A stretch of 29,683 bases of DNA from Gammaproteobacteria bacterium. Its GTDB lineage: Bacteria; Pseudomonadota; Gammaproteobacteria; Arenicellales; Poriferihabitantaceae. Where the stretch lies: contig JAIBDK010000001.1 in the NCBI GenBank assembly GCA_024679435.1, forward strand, positions 1 to 29,683, given 5' to 3'. The position numbers and the translations under genes are program-made. A model generated the notes under the pieces. It was not told where the DNA came from. It made no database searches and saw only the letters and a program-made list of their open reading frames with translations. Shown piece after piece: positions 16,617 to 24,021 of this stretch (the first letter of the stretch is position 1; every line of letters starts with the position of its first letter).

Positions 16617-17493
16617 TTAAGGTGCGGGCAAGCTATTACCGGTTGCCTGTTCAGCAGAGATGTTATTGTGTATATGGATATCACGTTGGGGGAACGGTAT
16701 TTTAATGCCGAGATCGGAAAACTTCAGATAGACTGCTTTATACAAGTCGCTCAGTACTACTAATCGATCCCGCACATTCCTTACGAAACATCGCAGTTCG
16801 AACTGAATACAACTGTCAGCGAAGCCTATAAACAATACAATTGGTTGAGGTTCCGATCCATCGGATATAATTCTTTCATCTTTTGTCGCAATTTCGAGAA
16901 GGGTGAGCTCTATTAATTTAATATCTGACCCATAGGCGACACCAACATTCAACGTTATGCGCCCAGTTGACTTTGACAATGTCCAATTGGTCACCGGAGT
17001 TTTAACCAAGTCTGAGTTAGGCACAATGACCTCCGTCCTATCCCAGGTTTGAATTACTGTTGACCGTATGTTGATTTGTTTAATAAATCCCGTTGAGGAT
17101 TCTGTGGAGATCCAGTCTCCAATACGCAGACTGCGTTCAGTTAAGATAACGATTCCCGCCATTATATTTCGAACCGAGTCCTGCAGACCGAAGCCGATTC
17201 CAACGGAAAGAGCGCTGGCGATTAGGGTTAAGTTGGTGAAATCTATACCAAGATATTCGAAGGCGACGGCAATGCCGATTAGTATAATGAATACTTTTGA
17301 GACTCGGCTGATAACGTAAAGATGGGAGTGATTGAAGTTATCATGTGCTCGCTCCACCCGAACCCAAAAAATTTTTGAAAGCTGAACCGCCACCCAGGTG
17401 ATAAAAAGAATCAATATTGTTCGGATAACCGTTAGATGCGTGATGGTAATACTTTCATACTGAAAGATGATGCTGTTTTACCCAGTTATCCAT
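16617..17493 (-). CDS. MscS-family mechanosensitive channel, frame-broken near its start
   Basis: Inner-membrane small-conductance channel that opens under osmotic down-shock. The pore helix and beta domain are clear: ALSVGIGFGLQDSVRNIMAG, ERSLRIGDWI, STVIQTWDRTEVIVPNSDLV. In the main frame the only ordinary start is TTG at 17414, which falls inside the first membrane helix. The frame stays open to a stop at 17478-17480 with no other start. An ATG at 17491-17493 is one base out of frame: it reads MDNWV and then enters the A4 run (T4 at 17476-17479 on +). With three As instead of four, it continues as NSIIFQYESITITHLTVIRT, a normal N-terminus for short MscS proteins. So the gene is a one-base-shifted pseudogene, a sequence error, or starts at the TTG. 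It has a normal C-terminal domain. Confidence 0.8.
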
Positions 17494-17715
17494 TATTCGT
17501 AGTACTCATTGACGGTGCTAAATCTTAAGATAGCAAATTGTAGGCGAATATTTCTCAATAGTTCAATTTTAAGGCTATATTGCCGATGTTGCCAAATTCA
17601 AGTGATCTATCGCTATTTGGCAGGCAGGAGAATATTATTGCTCAACTTTTGAGCCGAAATTGCTATGTTTGTTTATGCGTTTTTACATATAACCCGCGCG
17701 GTCTCACCCCCCCCC
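17494..17715. other. Non-coding region ending in a C9 tract
   Basis: About 220 bases between the mscS-like gene and the tRNA-like scar show no supported gene. A small perfect hairpin, GCTCAA-CTT-TTGAGC, lies at 17640-17654. The stretch ends in nine C (17707-17715), followed by eight A, an unusual tract for this window. Confidence 0.45.
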
Positions 17716-17768
17716 AAAAAAAAGCGCCCGCAGCTCAGCTGGATAGAGTGCCTGGCTTTTGCGGGCGC
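17716..17768 (-). terminator. Hairpin plus T8, possible minus-strand terminator built from the tRNA scar
   Basis: Read on the minus strand, GCGCCCGC (17768-17761) and GCGGGCGC (17731-17724) form an 8-bp GC-rich stem, followed directly by T8 (17723-17716) and then G9. The 29-base loop is long but contains smaller pairings (AGCTGAGCT). This is the layout of an intrinsic terminator for transcription leaving the O-acetylhomoserine sulfhydrylase gene and the broken zinc-finger gene. Confidence 0.5.
17724..17768 (+). pseudogene. tRNA-Arg-like 5' fragment
   Basis: GCGCCCG plus CAGCTCAGCTGGATAGAG is the acceptor 5' strand and D-arm of a gammaproteobacterial tRNA-Arg (usual form GCGCCCGTAGCTCAGCTGGA). 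It runs on as TGCCTGGCTT, which looks like the anticodon stem and the first loop bases. Then the tRNA pattern is lost: no matching anticodon 3' stem, variable loop, T-arm or CCA can be built. GCGGGCGC at 17761-17768 pairs with the 5' acceptor strand, so it is either the old 3' acceptor strand after an internal deletion or a coincidence within the zinc-finger gene. It cannot be a working tRNA. Confidence 0.65.
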
Positions 17769-18062
17769 GGTGGTAAGCAGTTCGACACCTACCTGAGCAG
17801 ATTTTGGCATCTCCCCACTTTGGCGTAATATGTGTTGTCGCAATGGGCGCAAGACAGATCGGGCCTTTCCTGTTCCTTTTCGGTGCGAACCCTCAAAATA
17901 TGATTTTGTTTCGGCGTTAATTCGCGACATTCCCGCAAACAATATTTCACTCCCACTCTTGGGTGGTTCAAACATTTGATTACACGCTTCGCAAGAAATG
18001 AAAGTGTCACGAAGGGATGATCTCCGAGACCTGCAGTCCAAGCAGAAATTATGTGCGCCGTG
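17757..18062 (-). pseudogene. Broken double zinc-finger protein gene
   Basis: Three successive frames make one protein. The first gives FCLDC, then SCEACNQMFEPPKSG. After a +1 shift at the G3 run (plus 17952-17954) comes VKYCLRECRELTPKQNH and later SCAHCDNTYYAKVG. After another +1 shift at the G4 run (plus 17813-17816) comes DAKICSGRCRTAYHRARK. The result is two fingers of CxxC...YC/ICxxxC type, the second with the common GDAKxCSxRCRxAYHRAR form seen in small DNA-binding Zn proteins. Removing one G at each run restores the frame. No start codon is clear upstream of 18062, and the 3' end runs into the tRNA-like fragment. The exact family and function are not known to me. Confidence 0.6.
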
Positions 18063-18087
18063 TTATTTTCAGCTTAAATGAATCAGG

Positions 18088-19374
18088 TCATTTTCTGGAT
18101 TTCTCCAACGCCTGATCAATATCCCAGATAATGTCGTTTATCGATTCGATGCCTACCGAAATTCGAATCATGTCGGGGCTAATGCCTGCTGCAATTTGTT
18201 CTTGCTCGTTTAACTGACGGTGGGTTGTGGATCCCGGATGTATCACCAGTGTTTTTGCGTCACCAATATTGGCGAGGTGACTGAGAAACTGAACGCTTTC
18301 TATAAACTTCGCACCGGCGGACTGGCCGCCTTTGATGCCAAAGGTGAAAACCGAACCGCCACCTTTGGGCATGTATTTTTTGCCTAGATCATAATATTTA
18401 TTGTCAGGATCTCCGGCGTACTTTACCCACGAAACTGAAGCATGATTCTTGAGGTGTTCGACCAGCTTTTCAGTATTGGAGACGTGACGTTCCATTCTGA
18501 CTGGCAAGGTCTCGAGTCCTTGGAGCATCATGAATGAGTTGAACGGGCTGATTGCCGGCCCCAGTGTTCGCATGGTCTCGCAGCGGGCTTTCATGGTAAA
18601 GGCGAAATCGCCAAAAGTTTCCCAGAATTTGACGCCGTGATAACCCTCGGAAGGATTGATCATATCTGGAAAGTTTCCATTACCCCAGTCAAACTTGCCA
18701 GACTCCACCACGATTCCACCCATGGATGTGCCGTGTCCGCAGATGAATTTAGTTGCAGAATGCACCACAAGATCTGCGCCGTGCCTGATTGGCTGGCACA
18801 AAAATGGTGACGCAATGGTGTTGTCAATTACCAGGGGAATGCCGTGTTCATGGGCAATTTTTCCGATTGATTCAATATCTAATACGTTGTTGTTGGGATT
18901 GCCGACGGTTTCACCGTACAGTGCGCGAGTTTTGGTGGTTATTGCTCTTCGATAGTTCTCAGGATCGTCCGGATCAACAAAAATTGTCTTGATCCCCATC
19001 CGTTTAAAACTCATCGCAAACTGGGTTACCGTGCCGCCGTATAGTGTGCTTGCAGAGACCAGTTCGTCGCCTTCCTGAAGGATGGTTAACAATGCTGTCA
19101 TCTGTGCAGCCATCCCTGTACTGGCTGCTACCGCGGCCCGACCGCCTTCCAGCGCAGCCATCCGTTCCTCGAACATGGCCGTTGTGGGATTCATTAGTCG
19201 GGTATAAACATTACCGAATGTTTGCAGATTGAACAAACTCGCTGCGTGATCGGTATCATCGAAAACATAGGATGCCGTCTGGTAAATCGGTGTGGCCCTG
19301 GCGCCGGTTGCCGGATCAGGCTGGGTACCTGCGTGCAAACACAGGGTTTCAAAATCAAATTCGTGATCACTCAT
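18088..19374 (-). CDS. metY: O-acetylhomoserine aminocarboxypropyltransferase (sulfhydrylase)
   Basis: PLP enzyme that joins O-acetyl-L-homoserine with sulfide (or methanethiol) to make homocysteine (or methionine). It is cytoplasmic and belongs to the Cys/Met metabolism PLP family. At 428 aa it has the long form typical of MetY rather than the roughly 390-aa MetB/MetC. Lys209 in VVHSATKFICGHG is the PLP lysine, and ETVGNPNNNVLDI and VIDNTIASPF are cofactor contacts. ETLCLHAGTQPDPATGARATPIYQT at the start and NIGDAKTLVIHPGSTTH near the end are also MetY-like. It follows the CoA-binding gene by 21 bases on the same strand. No SAM riboswitch is visible in that short gap. Confidence 0.93.
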   Translation of the reverse strand: MSDHEFDFETLCLHAGTQPDPATGARATPIYQTASYVFDDTDHAASLFNLQTFGNVYTRLMNPTTAMFEERMAALEGGRAAVAASTGMAAQMTALLTILQEGDELVSASTLYGGTVTQFAMSFKRMGIKTIFVDPDDPENYRRAITTKTRALYGETVGNPNNNVLDIESIGKIAHEHGIPLVIDNTIASPFLCQPIRHGADLVVHSATKFICGHGTSMGGIVVESGKFDWGNGNFPDMINPSEGYHGVKFWETFGDFAFTMKARCETMRTLGPAISPFNSFMMLQGLETLPVRMERHVSNTEKLVEHLKNHASVSWVKYAGDPDNKYYDLGKKYMPKGGGSVFTFGIKGGQSAGAKFIESVQFLSHLANIGDAKTLVIHPGSTTHRQLNEQEQIAAGISPDMIRISVGIESINDIIWDIDQALEKSRK

Positions 19375-19395
19375 TACAAAACTCCCGGGTAAAGT

Positions 19396-19866
19396 TTAGT
19401 TTGCTATTGTTTTTAATCGGCTGGAAGAGATGATTTTGGTGTCTACTCCCATAAAGTTGAGGCCACCAAAAATACGGCCATGTTCAATTTTGACACAACG
19501 GTCATCAACATAATCCAGGCCGGCCTGTTTCGCGATTGTTTTGGCTTCTTCGTTTTGAATTCCCAGTTGCAGCCACAATACTCTTGCGCCAATTTTTACC
19601 GCCTGTCTGGCATATTGCGGTGTGGTTTCAGCACGCTGAAAAAGGTCAACAATATCTACTTTGTCGGGTATCGACTCCAGATCCGGATAGCAGGGTTCGC
19701 CCAGGATTTCGTCATAGTTTGGGTTCACCGGAATAACCCGATATCCATGATCTACCATATATTTGGCGGCAAAATAACTTGGCCTGTGCCATTTTGCTGA
19801 AAGGCCCACTATAGCGATGGTTTTATTGTCCATCAGTATTCTGCGTATATCGTTGGTGTCAGACAT
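19396..19866 (-). CDS. CoA-binding domain protein (YccU-like)
   Basis: A 156-aa Rossmann-type protein. KTIAIVGLSAKWHRPSYFAA (about 14-33) is the nucleotide-binding loop, YRVIPVNPNYDEILGEPCYPDL and VDIVDLFQRAE follow, and VLWLQLGIQNEEA and DRCVKIEH come later; all are typical of the CoA_binding_2 family. I start it at the ATG at 19866 (MSDTNDIRRIL). A longer open frame to 20073 would overlap the start of the divergent acyl-CoA synthetase gene and adds sequence unlike the family. It lies just before metY in one unit. That neighbour suggests a link to sulfur amino-acid or CoA metabolism, but the job is unproven. Confidence 0.85.
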   Translation of the reverse strand: MSDTNDIRRILMDNKTIAIVGLSAKWHRPSYFAAKYMVDHGYRVIPVNPNYDEILGEPCYPDLESIPDKVDIVDLFQRAETTPQYARQAVKIGARVLWLQLGIQNEEAKTIAKQAGLDYVDDRCVKIEHGRIFGGLNFMGVDTKIISSSRLKTIAN

Positions 19867-19959
19867 ATTGTTGTTTGGAAGCTCTTGGATGAGGAACAGT
19901 TTATGGTGTAATCTAATCCATACCGCAAAATTTGACCAGTCAATCATTATCTGAAAATC

Positions 19960-21600
19960 ATGAAAGAATCTTATAACCCTTTTCGTTCGGGGCTCGACAA
20001 GTGTGCAGCCAATTATGCGCCCCTCACACCGTTGTCTTTTTTGCCAAGGGTTGCAAGAACATATCCAGACCAAGTTGCCGTAATAGATGGAAATAGCAGC
20101 AAAACCTGGAATGAAATTTATCAGCGGTGCCGCAAGTTAGCGTCTGCGTTAATAAACAGCTCAATTGGCAAGGATCAGACGGTCTCCATTCTGGCACCAA
20201 ATTCTTTAGTTTGTTACGAAGCCCATTTTGGTGTGCCAATGGCGGGGTCGGTTTTGAATGCTATCAATACCCGTCTGGACGCTAAAACCGTTGCCTATAT
20301 TATTGACCATGGTCGAACAGAATTGTTGCTGGTTGATGCTGAGTATTTGAACCTTGCCCGAGATGCGTTGGCACTGGCTAAGCGATCTCCGACGGTGATA
20401 GAGATTGAAGTGCCCGGATTTAGCTGTAGTGACGGAGCCTACAGGTATGAAGAGTTTTTGGAAAGTGGTGACAAGAATGAGGCTTATGTCATGCCTGAAG
20501 ATGAGTGGGATGCGATTTCTCTCAACTATACATCGGGCACGACCGGAAACCCCAAAGGGGTGGTGTATCATCATCGTGGTGCCTATCTTAATGCCATGAG
20601 TAACGCAGTAGGTTGGGAAATGCCCCACCACCCGGTTTATTTGTGGACATTGCCTATGTTCCATTGTAATGGCTGGTGTTTCCCCTGGACATTGGCGGCG
20701 GTTGCTGGAACCAGTATCTGTTTGCGCGAGGTGAATTCAAGTACTATATTCGCTGCCATAGCCGATCATAAAGTCACACATTTTTGTGGAGCACCGATTA
20801 TTATGAGTATGGTGATAAATGCGCCCAAAGATGCGCTTAGAGACTTTGATCACAATGTAAATATGATGACGGCTGCGGCACCACCACCCGCTTCCGTGCT
20901 GGAAGCGATGGAAGAGCGGGGGTTCAGAGTCACTCATGTTTATGGTCTAACCGAAACATATGGACCAGCGGTTATCTGCGCCTGGAAGCCCGAATGGAAT
21001 AGTCTGGATGCGCAACAAAAAGCGGATAAAAACTCCCGTCAGGGTGTGCCTTATCATGTTCTGGAAGGGCTTGACATCATGGTGCCTGAAACGATGACGA
21101 GTGTTGAAGATAACGGGACACAGATGGGAGAGGCTATGTTTCAGGGGAATATCGTTATGAAAGGCTATCTGGATAATCCCGATGCTACTGCGGAAGCATT
21201 TGCCGCCGGCTGGTTTCATTCAGGAGATTTGGGCGTGATGCATGGTGACGGTTATATTCAACTTAAGGATCGGTCCAAGGATATAATTATCTCTGGTGGT
21301 GAGAATATTTCTTCAATAGAGGTCGAGAATTGCCTGTACTCGCATCCCTCCATTTTAGAAGCGGCGGTGGTTGCCCGGCCTGATCAGAAATGGGGCGAAA
21401 CGCCTTGTGCGTTTGTTGGCCTGACTGCGGGTGCTTCTTTGACCCAGCAGCAAGTTATTGACTATTGTCGGGATAATTTGGCTCACTATAAGGCGCCTAA
21501 AATGGTGGTTTTTCAGGAACTACCGAAGACATCAACGGGCAAAATACAGAAGTTCAAACTTCGAGAGCAAGCTCGGGAACTGGCCGAATCCGGAAAATGA
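19960..21600 (+). CDS. Acyl-CoA synthetase (AMP-binding, FadD/AAE-like)
   Basis: Activates a carboxylic acid to its CoA thioester through an acyl-AMP intermediate. The 546-aa protein has the P-loop-like motif YTSGTTGNPKGVVYHH (about 190-205), the A5 motif VYGLTETYGP, the hinge region WFHSGDLGVMHGDGYIQLKDR and A8 with IIISGGENISSIEVE. The catalytic lysine is in PKTSTGKIQKFKLRE near the C-terminus. The blocks MPHHPVYLWTLPMFHCNGWCFPWT place it with medium-chain or AAE-type synthetases, and DmdB-like enzymes are in the same broad group. It is divergent from the CoA-binding gene (93-base gap) and precedes the 21801-26350 unit by 200 bases. Confidence 0.9.
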   Translation: MKESYNPFRSGLDKCAANYAPLTPLSFLPRVARTYPDQVAVIDGNSSKTWNEIYQRCRKLASALINSSIGKDQTVSILAPNSLVCYEAHFGVPMAGSVLNAINTRLDAKTVAYIIDHGRTELLLVDAEYLNLARDALALAKRSPTVIEIEVPGFSCSDGAYRYEEFLESGDKNEAYVMPEDEWDAISLNYTSGTTGNPKGVVYHHRGAYLNAMSNAVGWEMPHHPVYLWTLPMFHCNGWCFPWTLAAVAGTSICLREVNSSTIFAAIADHKVTHFCGAPIIMSMVINAPKDALRDFDHNVNMMTAAAPPPASVLEAMEERGFRVTHVYGLTETYGPAVICAWKPEWNSLDAQQKADKNSRQGVPYHVLEGLDIMVPETMTSVEDNGTQMGEAMFQGNIVMKGYLDNPDATAEAFAAGWFHSGDLGVMHGDGYIQLKDRSKDIIISGGENISSIEVENCLYSHPSILEAAVVARPDQKWGETPCAFVGLTAGASLTQQQVIDYCRDNLAHYKAPKMVVFQELPKTSTGKIQKFKLREQARELAESGK

Positions 21601-21654
21601 AGCTGCGTCCAAACCTCAACCGCATTTCTGCAAAATAAAGCAGTTAAAATAGTG

Positions 21655-21804
21655 ATGAATGCAGATGTTTACGACTCGCCATTGCTGAAAATGATCGTGT
21701 TACAGAAGAATACTACTTTGTTATTTACCCGTCACAGAACAGATTTTGATGGATACTTAATTTCGCTCATGTGCACCATTACGGTCAAGTTTGATTATCG
21801 ATGA
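21655..21804 (+). CDS. Possible small ORF coupled to the transporter gene
   Basis: A 49-codon frame starts at ATG 21655 (GTG at 21652 also possible) and ends with TGA at 21802-21804. The stop overlaps the ATG of the transporter gene in the arrangement ATGA. The transporter has no visible ribosome site of its own, which makes translational coupling conceivable. The peptide resembles nothing I know and the frame has no strong ribosome site, so chance is quite possible. Confidence 0.2.
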   Translation: MNADVYDSPLLKMIVLQKNTTLLFTRHRTDFDGYLISLMCTITVKFDYR

Positions 21805-22691
21805 AGGAAAAAAGCTTTTCGGGCAGCGGAGCTCTGTTTGCGCTGATTGCCGCTGCCGGTTTGGGGGCTGTGACTACCCAGGCCAAAATTGTTTATGCGG
21901 ATGGTGGTAATGCCTTAACAATGATGTTGTGGCGCTTTGTCATTTCAACAGTTGTCATCGGAGTGATAGTGTTAGCAAGGAAACAGCAATTTGGTATCGA
22001 TCAGCAGCACAAAAGGCCAGCGTTCATGCTGGGGTTGATATGGTCTGGCTCTATGATTTGTTATCTGATGTCGGTCGAAACAATTTCCGTCAGTTTGGCC
22101 GTTCTTATTTTGTACTCCTATCCGCTGCTGGTGATGCTGGCATCTCTGGCCACGGGCAAGATGCGACTTACCTATAGCGTGATTGGTGCATTTACGCTGG
22201 CCTTTATCGGAATTGGCTTGATGCTGGGTGGAGGAGATATTCGAATTCACCCTCTGGGTATCGGGTTGGCTGTTCTTGCGGCCAGCGGGGCTGCCTATAC
22301 GTTCCTTAAAGGAAGTCAGGTTGCACCCCATCTTGATCCCCTGGTGCTGACATTCTGGATAAATTTGGTGGGTGTGTTTATGATTCTTCCTTTGGTCCTC
22401 GGGCAGTTTTCTATGCCTCGAAGTGTATTGGGTCTGTGGTGTCTCGGAGGCGCAACATTATGTTATGTTGTGGCTATCGTTGCTCAATTTGGAGCGCTTG
22501 CGAGAATGGCTGCGGCAAAGGCCGCCTTCATTTTTAACTTTGAACCGGTTGTTTCTATTTTACTTGCTGTTTTAATATTGTCTGAATCACTCTCCGGAAT
22601 TCAGTGGACCGGTGCCGCGGTCGTGGTTTCTGTGCTGTTTCTATTTGGGTTTCTCGATAACGCATCTTCTAAAAGAAGCGATACGATTTAA
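21801..22691 (+). CDS. DMT-superfamily (EamA) transporter
   Basis: A 296-aa inner-membrane protein with about ten helices in two EamA repeats. The first repeat begins GALFALIAAAGLGAVTTQAKI and the second near HPLGIGLAVLAASGAAYTFLKG. The EPVVSILLAVLILSE segment near the end (about 254-268) is the classic second-repeat signature. Members export or import small metabolites such as amino acids; the substrate here is not readable. No clear ribosome site precedes the ATG. The glycerate kinase gene starts two or about 32 bases after its stop, so both are in one operon. Confidence 0.88.
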   Translation: MKEKSFSGSGALFALIAAAGLGAVTTQAKIVYADGGNALTMMLWRFVISTVVIGVIVLARKQQFGIDQQHKRPAFMLGLIWSGSMICYLMSVETISVSLAVLILYSYPLLVMLASLATGKMRLTYSVIGAFTLAFIGIGLMLGGGDIRIHPLGIGLAVLAASGAAYTFLKGSQVAPHLDPLVLTFWINLVGVFMILPLVLGQFSMPRSVLGLWCLGGATLCYVVAIVAQFGALARMAAAKAAFIFNFEPVVSILLAVLILSESLSGIQWTGAAVVVSVLFLFGFLDNASSKRSDTI

Positions 22692-22693
22692 TT

Positions 22694-23983
22694 TTGCCCA
22701 ATAATAAAGACGTACGAAATACGATGTTGGCTCCGCCAAATTCAGCTGACTCAAGCCAGTTTCTAATGGATTGCTGGTATGCGGGTATAGACAGTGTAAA
22801 AGGGCAGGTAGCGACCGACCGAGCGCTGCAAAACAAGGCTATTCCGAAAATTGATAGGGTGCTTGCGGTGGGCAAGGCGGCTTCGTCGATGTGTATGGGG
22901 CTTCTTCCTCATGTTGATGCGCACACCCAGTTTTTGCTAGTGACCAAATATGGTCATGTCGATAACGCTATCAAAGAAGAGTGTCAATTCCGAGGCGGCA
23001 ATTTTGAAATACTTGAATCCGCTCATCCAGTGCCGGATTGCAACAGTCTTCTAGCGGGCACTCGGGCATTGGAATTTGTTAAAAGTGCGGGTCCGAATGA
23101 GGCAATGGTGGTGCTTGTTTCCGGAGGCGCATCTTCTCTTGTGGAAGCGTTGCCGACTTCGATTGATCTGGATGATCTGGTTTTTATGACCGAGATTTTA
23201 CTGAACAGGGGCTACGATATTACCCAGATTAACGCCATAAGGACGCGTATTTCAAAGGTGAAAGGGGGGAAACTGCTGGAAAGATTCAGTGGAAAATCGG
23301 TTTTTGTATTAGCGATTTCGGATGTTCCGGCGAATGATGTGAGTATTATTGGTTCAGGGATTGGCTGTTATCGGCATACCAGAAGTATTGGGGGAAACGC
23401 AGGTTTTGAAGTTCCTGTCGAGGTGAAAGAGTTTTTTTCCAGGCCGGGGGTTTCAACAGATACCCAAGACTTTTTGCAGACTTTTAGTTTTAGTAGCGAA
23501 ATTATAGCTTGCAATGAAACTGCCAGAAATGCAGTTTCTGAATTTGCTGAAAATGCCGGTGTGGATATTATTTGCAATGAAGAATCACTGCATCAAGACG
23601 TTAATTCTGCGGCGCGAATGATTGGTGATTGTCTAATTAATGGCCCAAAAGGAATGTATATCTGGGGTGGAGAACCCACCGTCATATTACCTGATGATCC
23701 GGGTTGTGGTGGTCGGAATCAACATCTGGCATTGGCGGTTGCTGAAGTAATAGACGGGCTTAATAATATTGTTATTATTGCGGCAGGAACAGATGGGTCG
23801 GACGGCCCGACAAGCGCTGCAGGGGGGTTGATTGATGGAAATACTTTCTCCAGCTTTGCGGGTGCGAGGACTGCCCTGATGAAAGCTGATTCGGGTACCT
23901 GGCTTGAAAAAGCGGGGGCTTTGTTTAGTTCTGGTCCCACGGGAACAAATGTTATGGATCTGGTTATAGGAATAAAAAATTAA
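22694..23983 (+). CDS. Glycerate 2-kinase (MOFRL/DUF4147 family)
   Basis: Phosphorylates D-glycerate, in this family usually to 2-phosphoglycerate, which feeds into lower glycolysis. At 429 aa it is typical. The N-terminal DUF4147 domain shows VLAVGKAASSMCMG, SAHPVPD, VLVSGGASSLVEAL and INAIRTRISKVKGGKL. The C-terminal MOFRL domain shows MYIWGGEPTV, GGRNQHLALAVA, AAGTDGSDGPTSAAGG and FSSGPTGTNVMDL. The start is uncertain: TTG at 22694 lies two bases after the transporter stop, while ATG at 22724 is the first ATG; neither has a good ribosome site. Its place before a proline racemase-type gene suggests a catabolic route that ends in glycerate, but that is inference. Confidence 0.9.
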   Translation: MPNNKDVRNTMLAPPNSADSSQFLMDCWYAGIDSVKGQVATDRALQNKAIPKIDRVLAVGKAASSMCMGLLPHVDAHTQFLLVTKYGHVDNAIKEECQFRGGNFEILESAHPVPDCNSLLAGTRALEFVKSAGPNEAMVVLVSGGASSLVEALPTSIDLDDLVFMTEILLNRGYDITQINAIRTRISKVKGGKLLERFSGKSVFVLAISDVPANDVSIIGSGIGCYRHTRSIGGNAGFEVPVEVKEFFSRPGVSTDTQDFLQTFSFSSEIIACNETARNAVSEFAENAGVDIICNEESLHQDVNSAARMIGDCLINGPKGMYIWGGEPTVILPDDPGCGGRNQHLALAVAEVIDGLNNIVIIAAGTDGSDGPTSAAGGLIDGNTFSSFAGARTALMKADSGTWLEKAGALFSSGPTGTNVMDLVIGIKN

Positions 23984-24021
23984 TCGAATCCTCGTGAAAT
24001 CGTAACAGAGAGCACATAAAA

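Noticed and set aside
17580..17828. 82-codon plus-strand frame through the tRNA-like fragment
   Set aside because: It only translates the tRNA scar and the antisense of the zinc-finger gene; no family likeness.
17673..18041. 122-codon minus-strand frame as a whole gene
   Set aside because: Only its first part (SCEACNQMFEPPK) is real coding sequence; after the G3 run the zinc-finger protein continues in another frame, and the last part is antisense to the tRNA-like fragment.
19867..20073. Long N-terminal extension of the CoA-binding protein
   Set aside because: It overlaps the start of the divergent acyl-CoA synthetase, and family members begin near the ATG at 19866.
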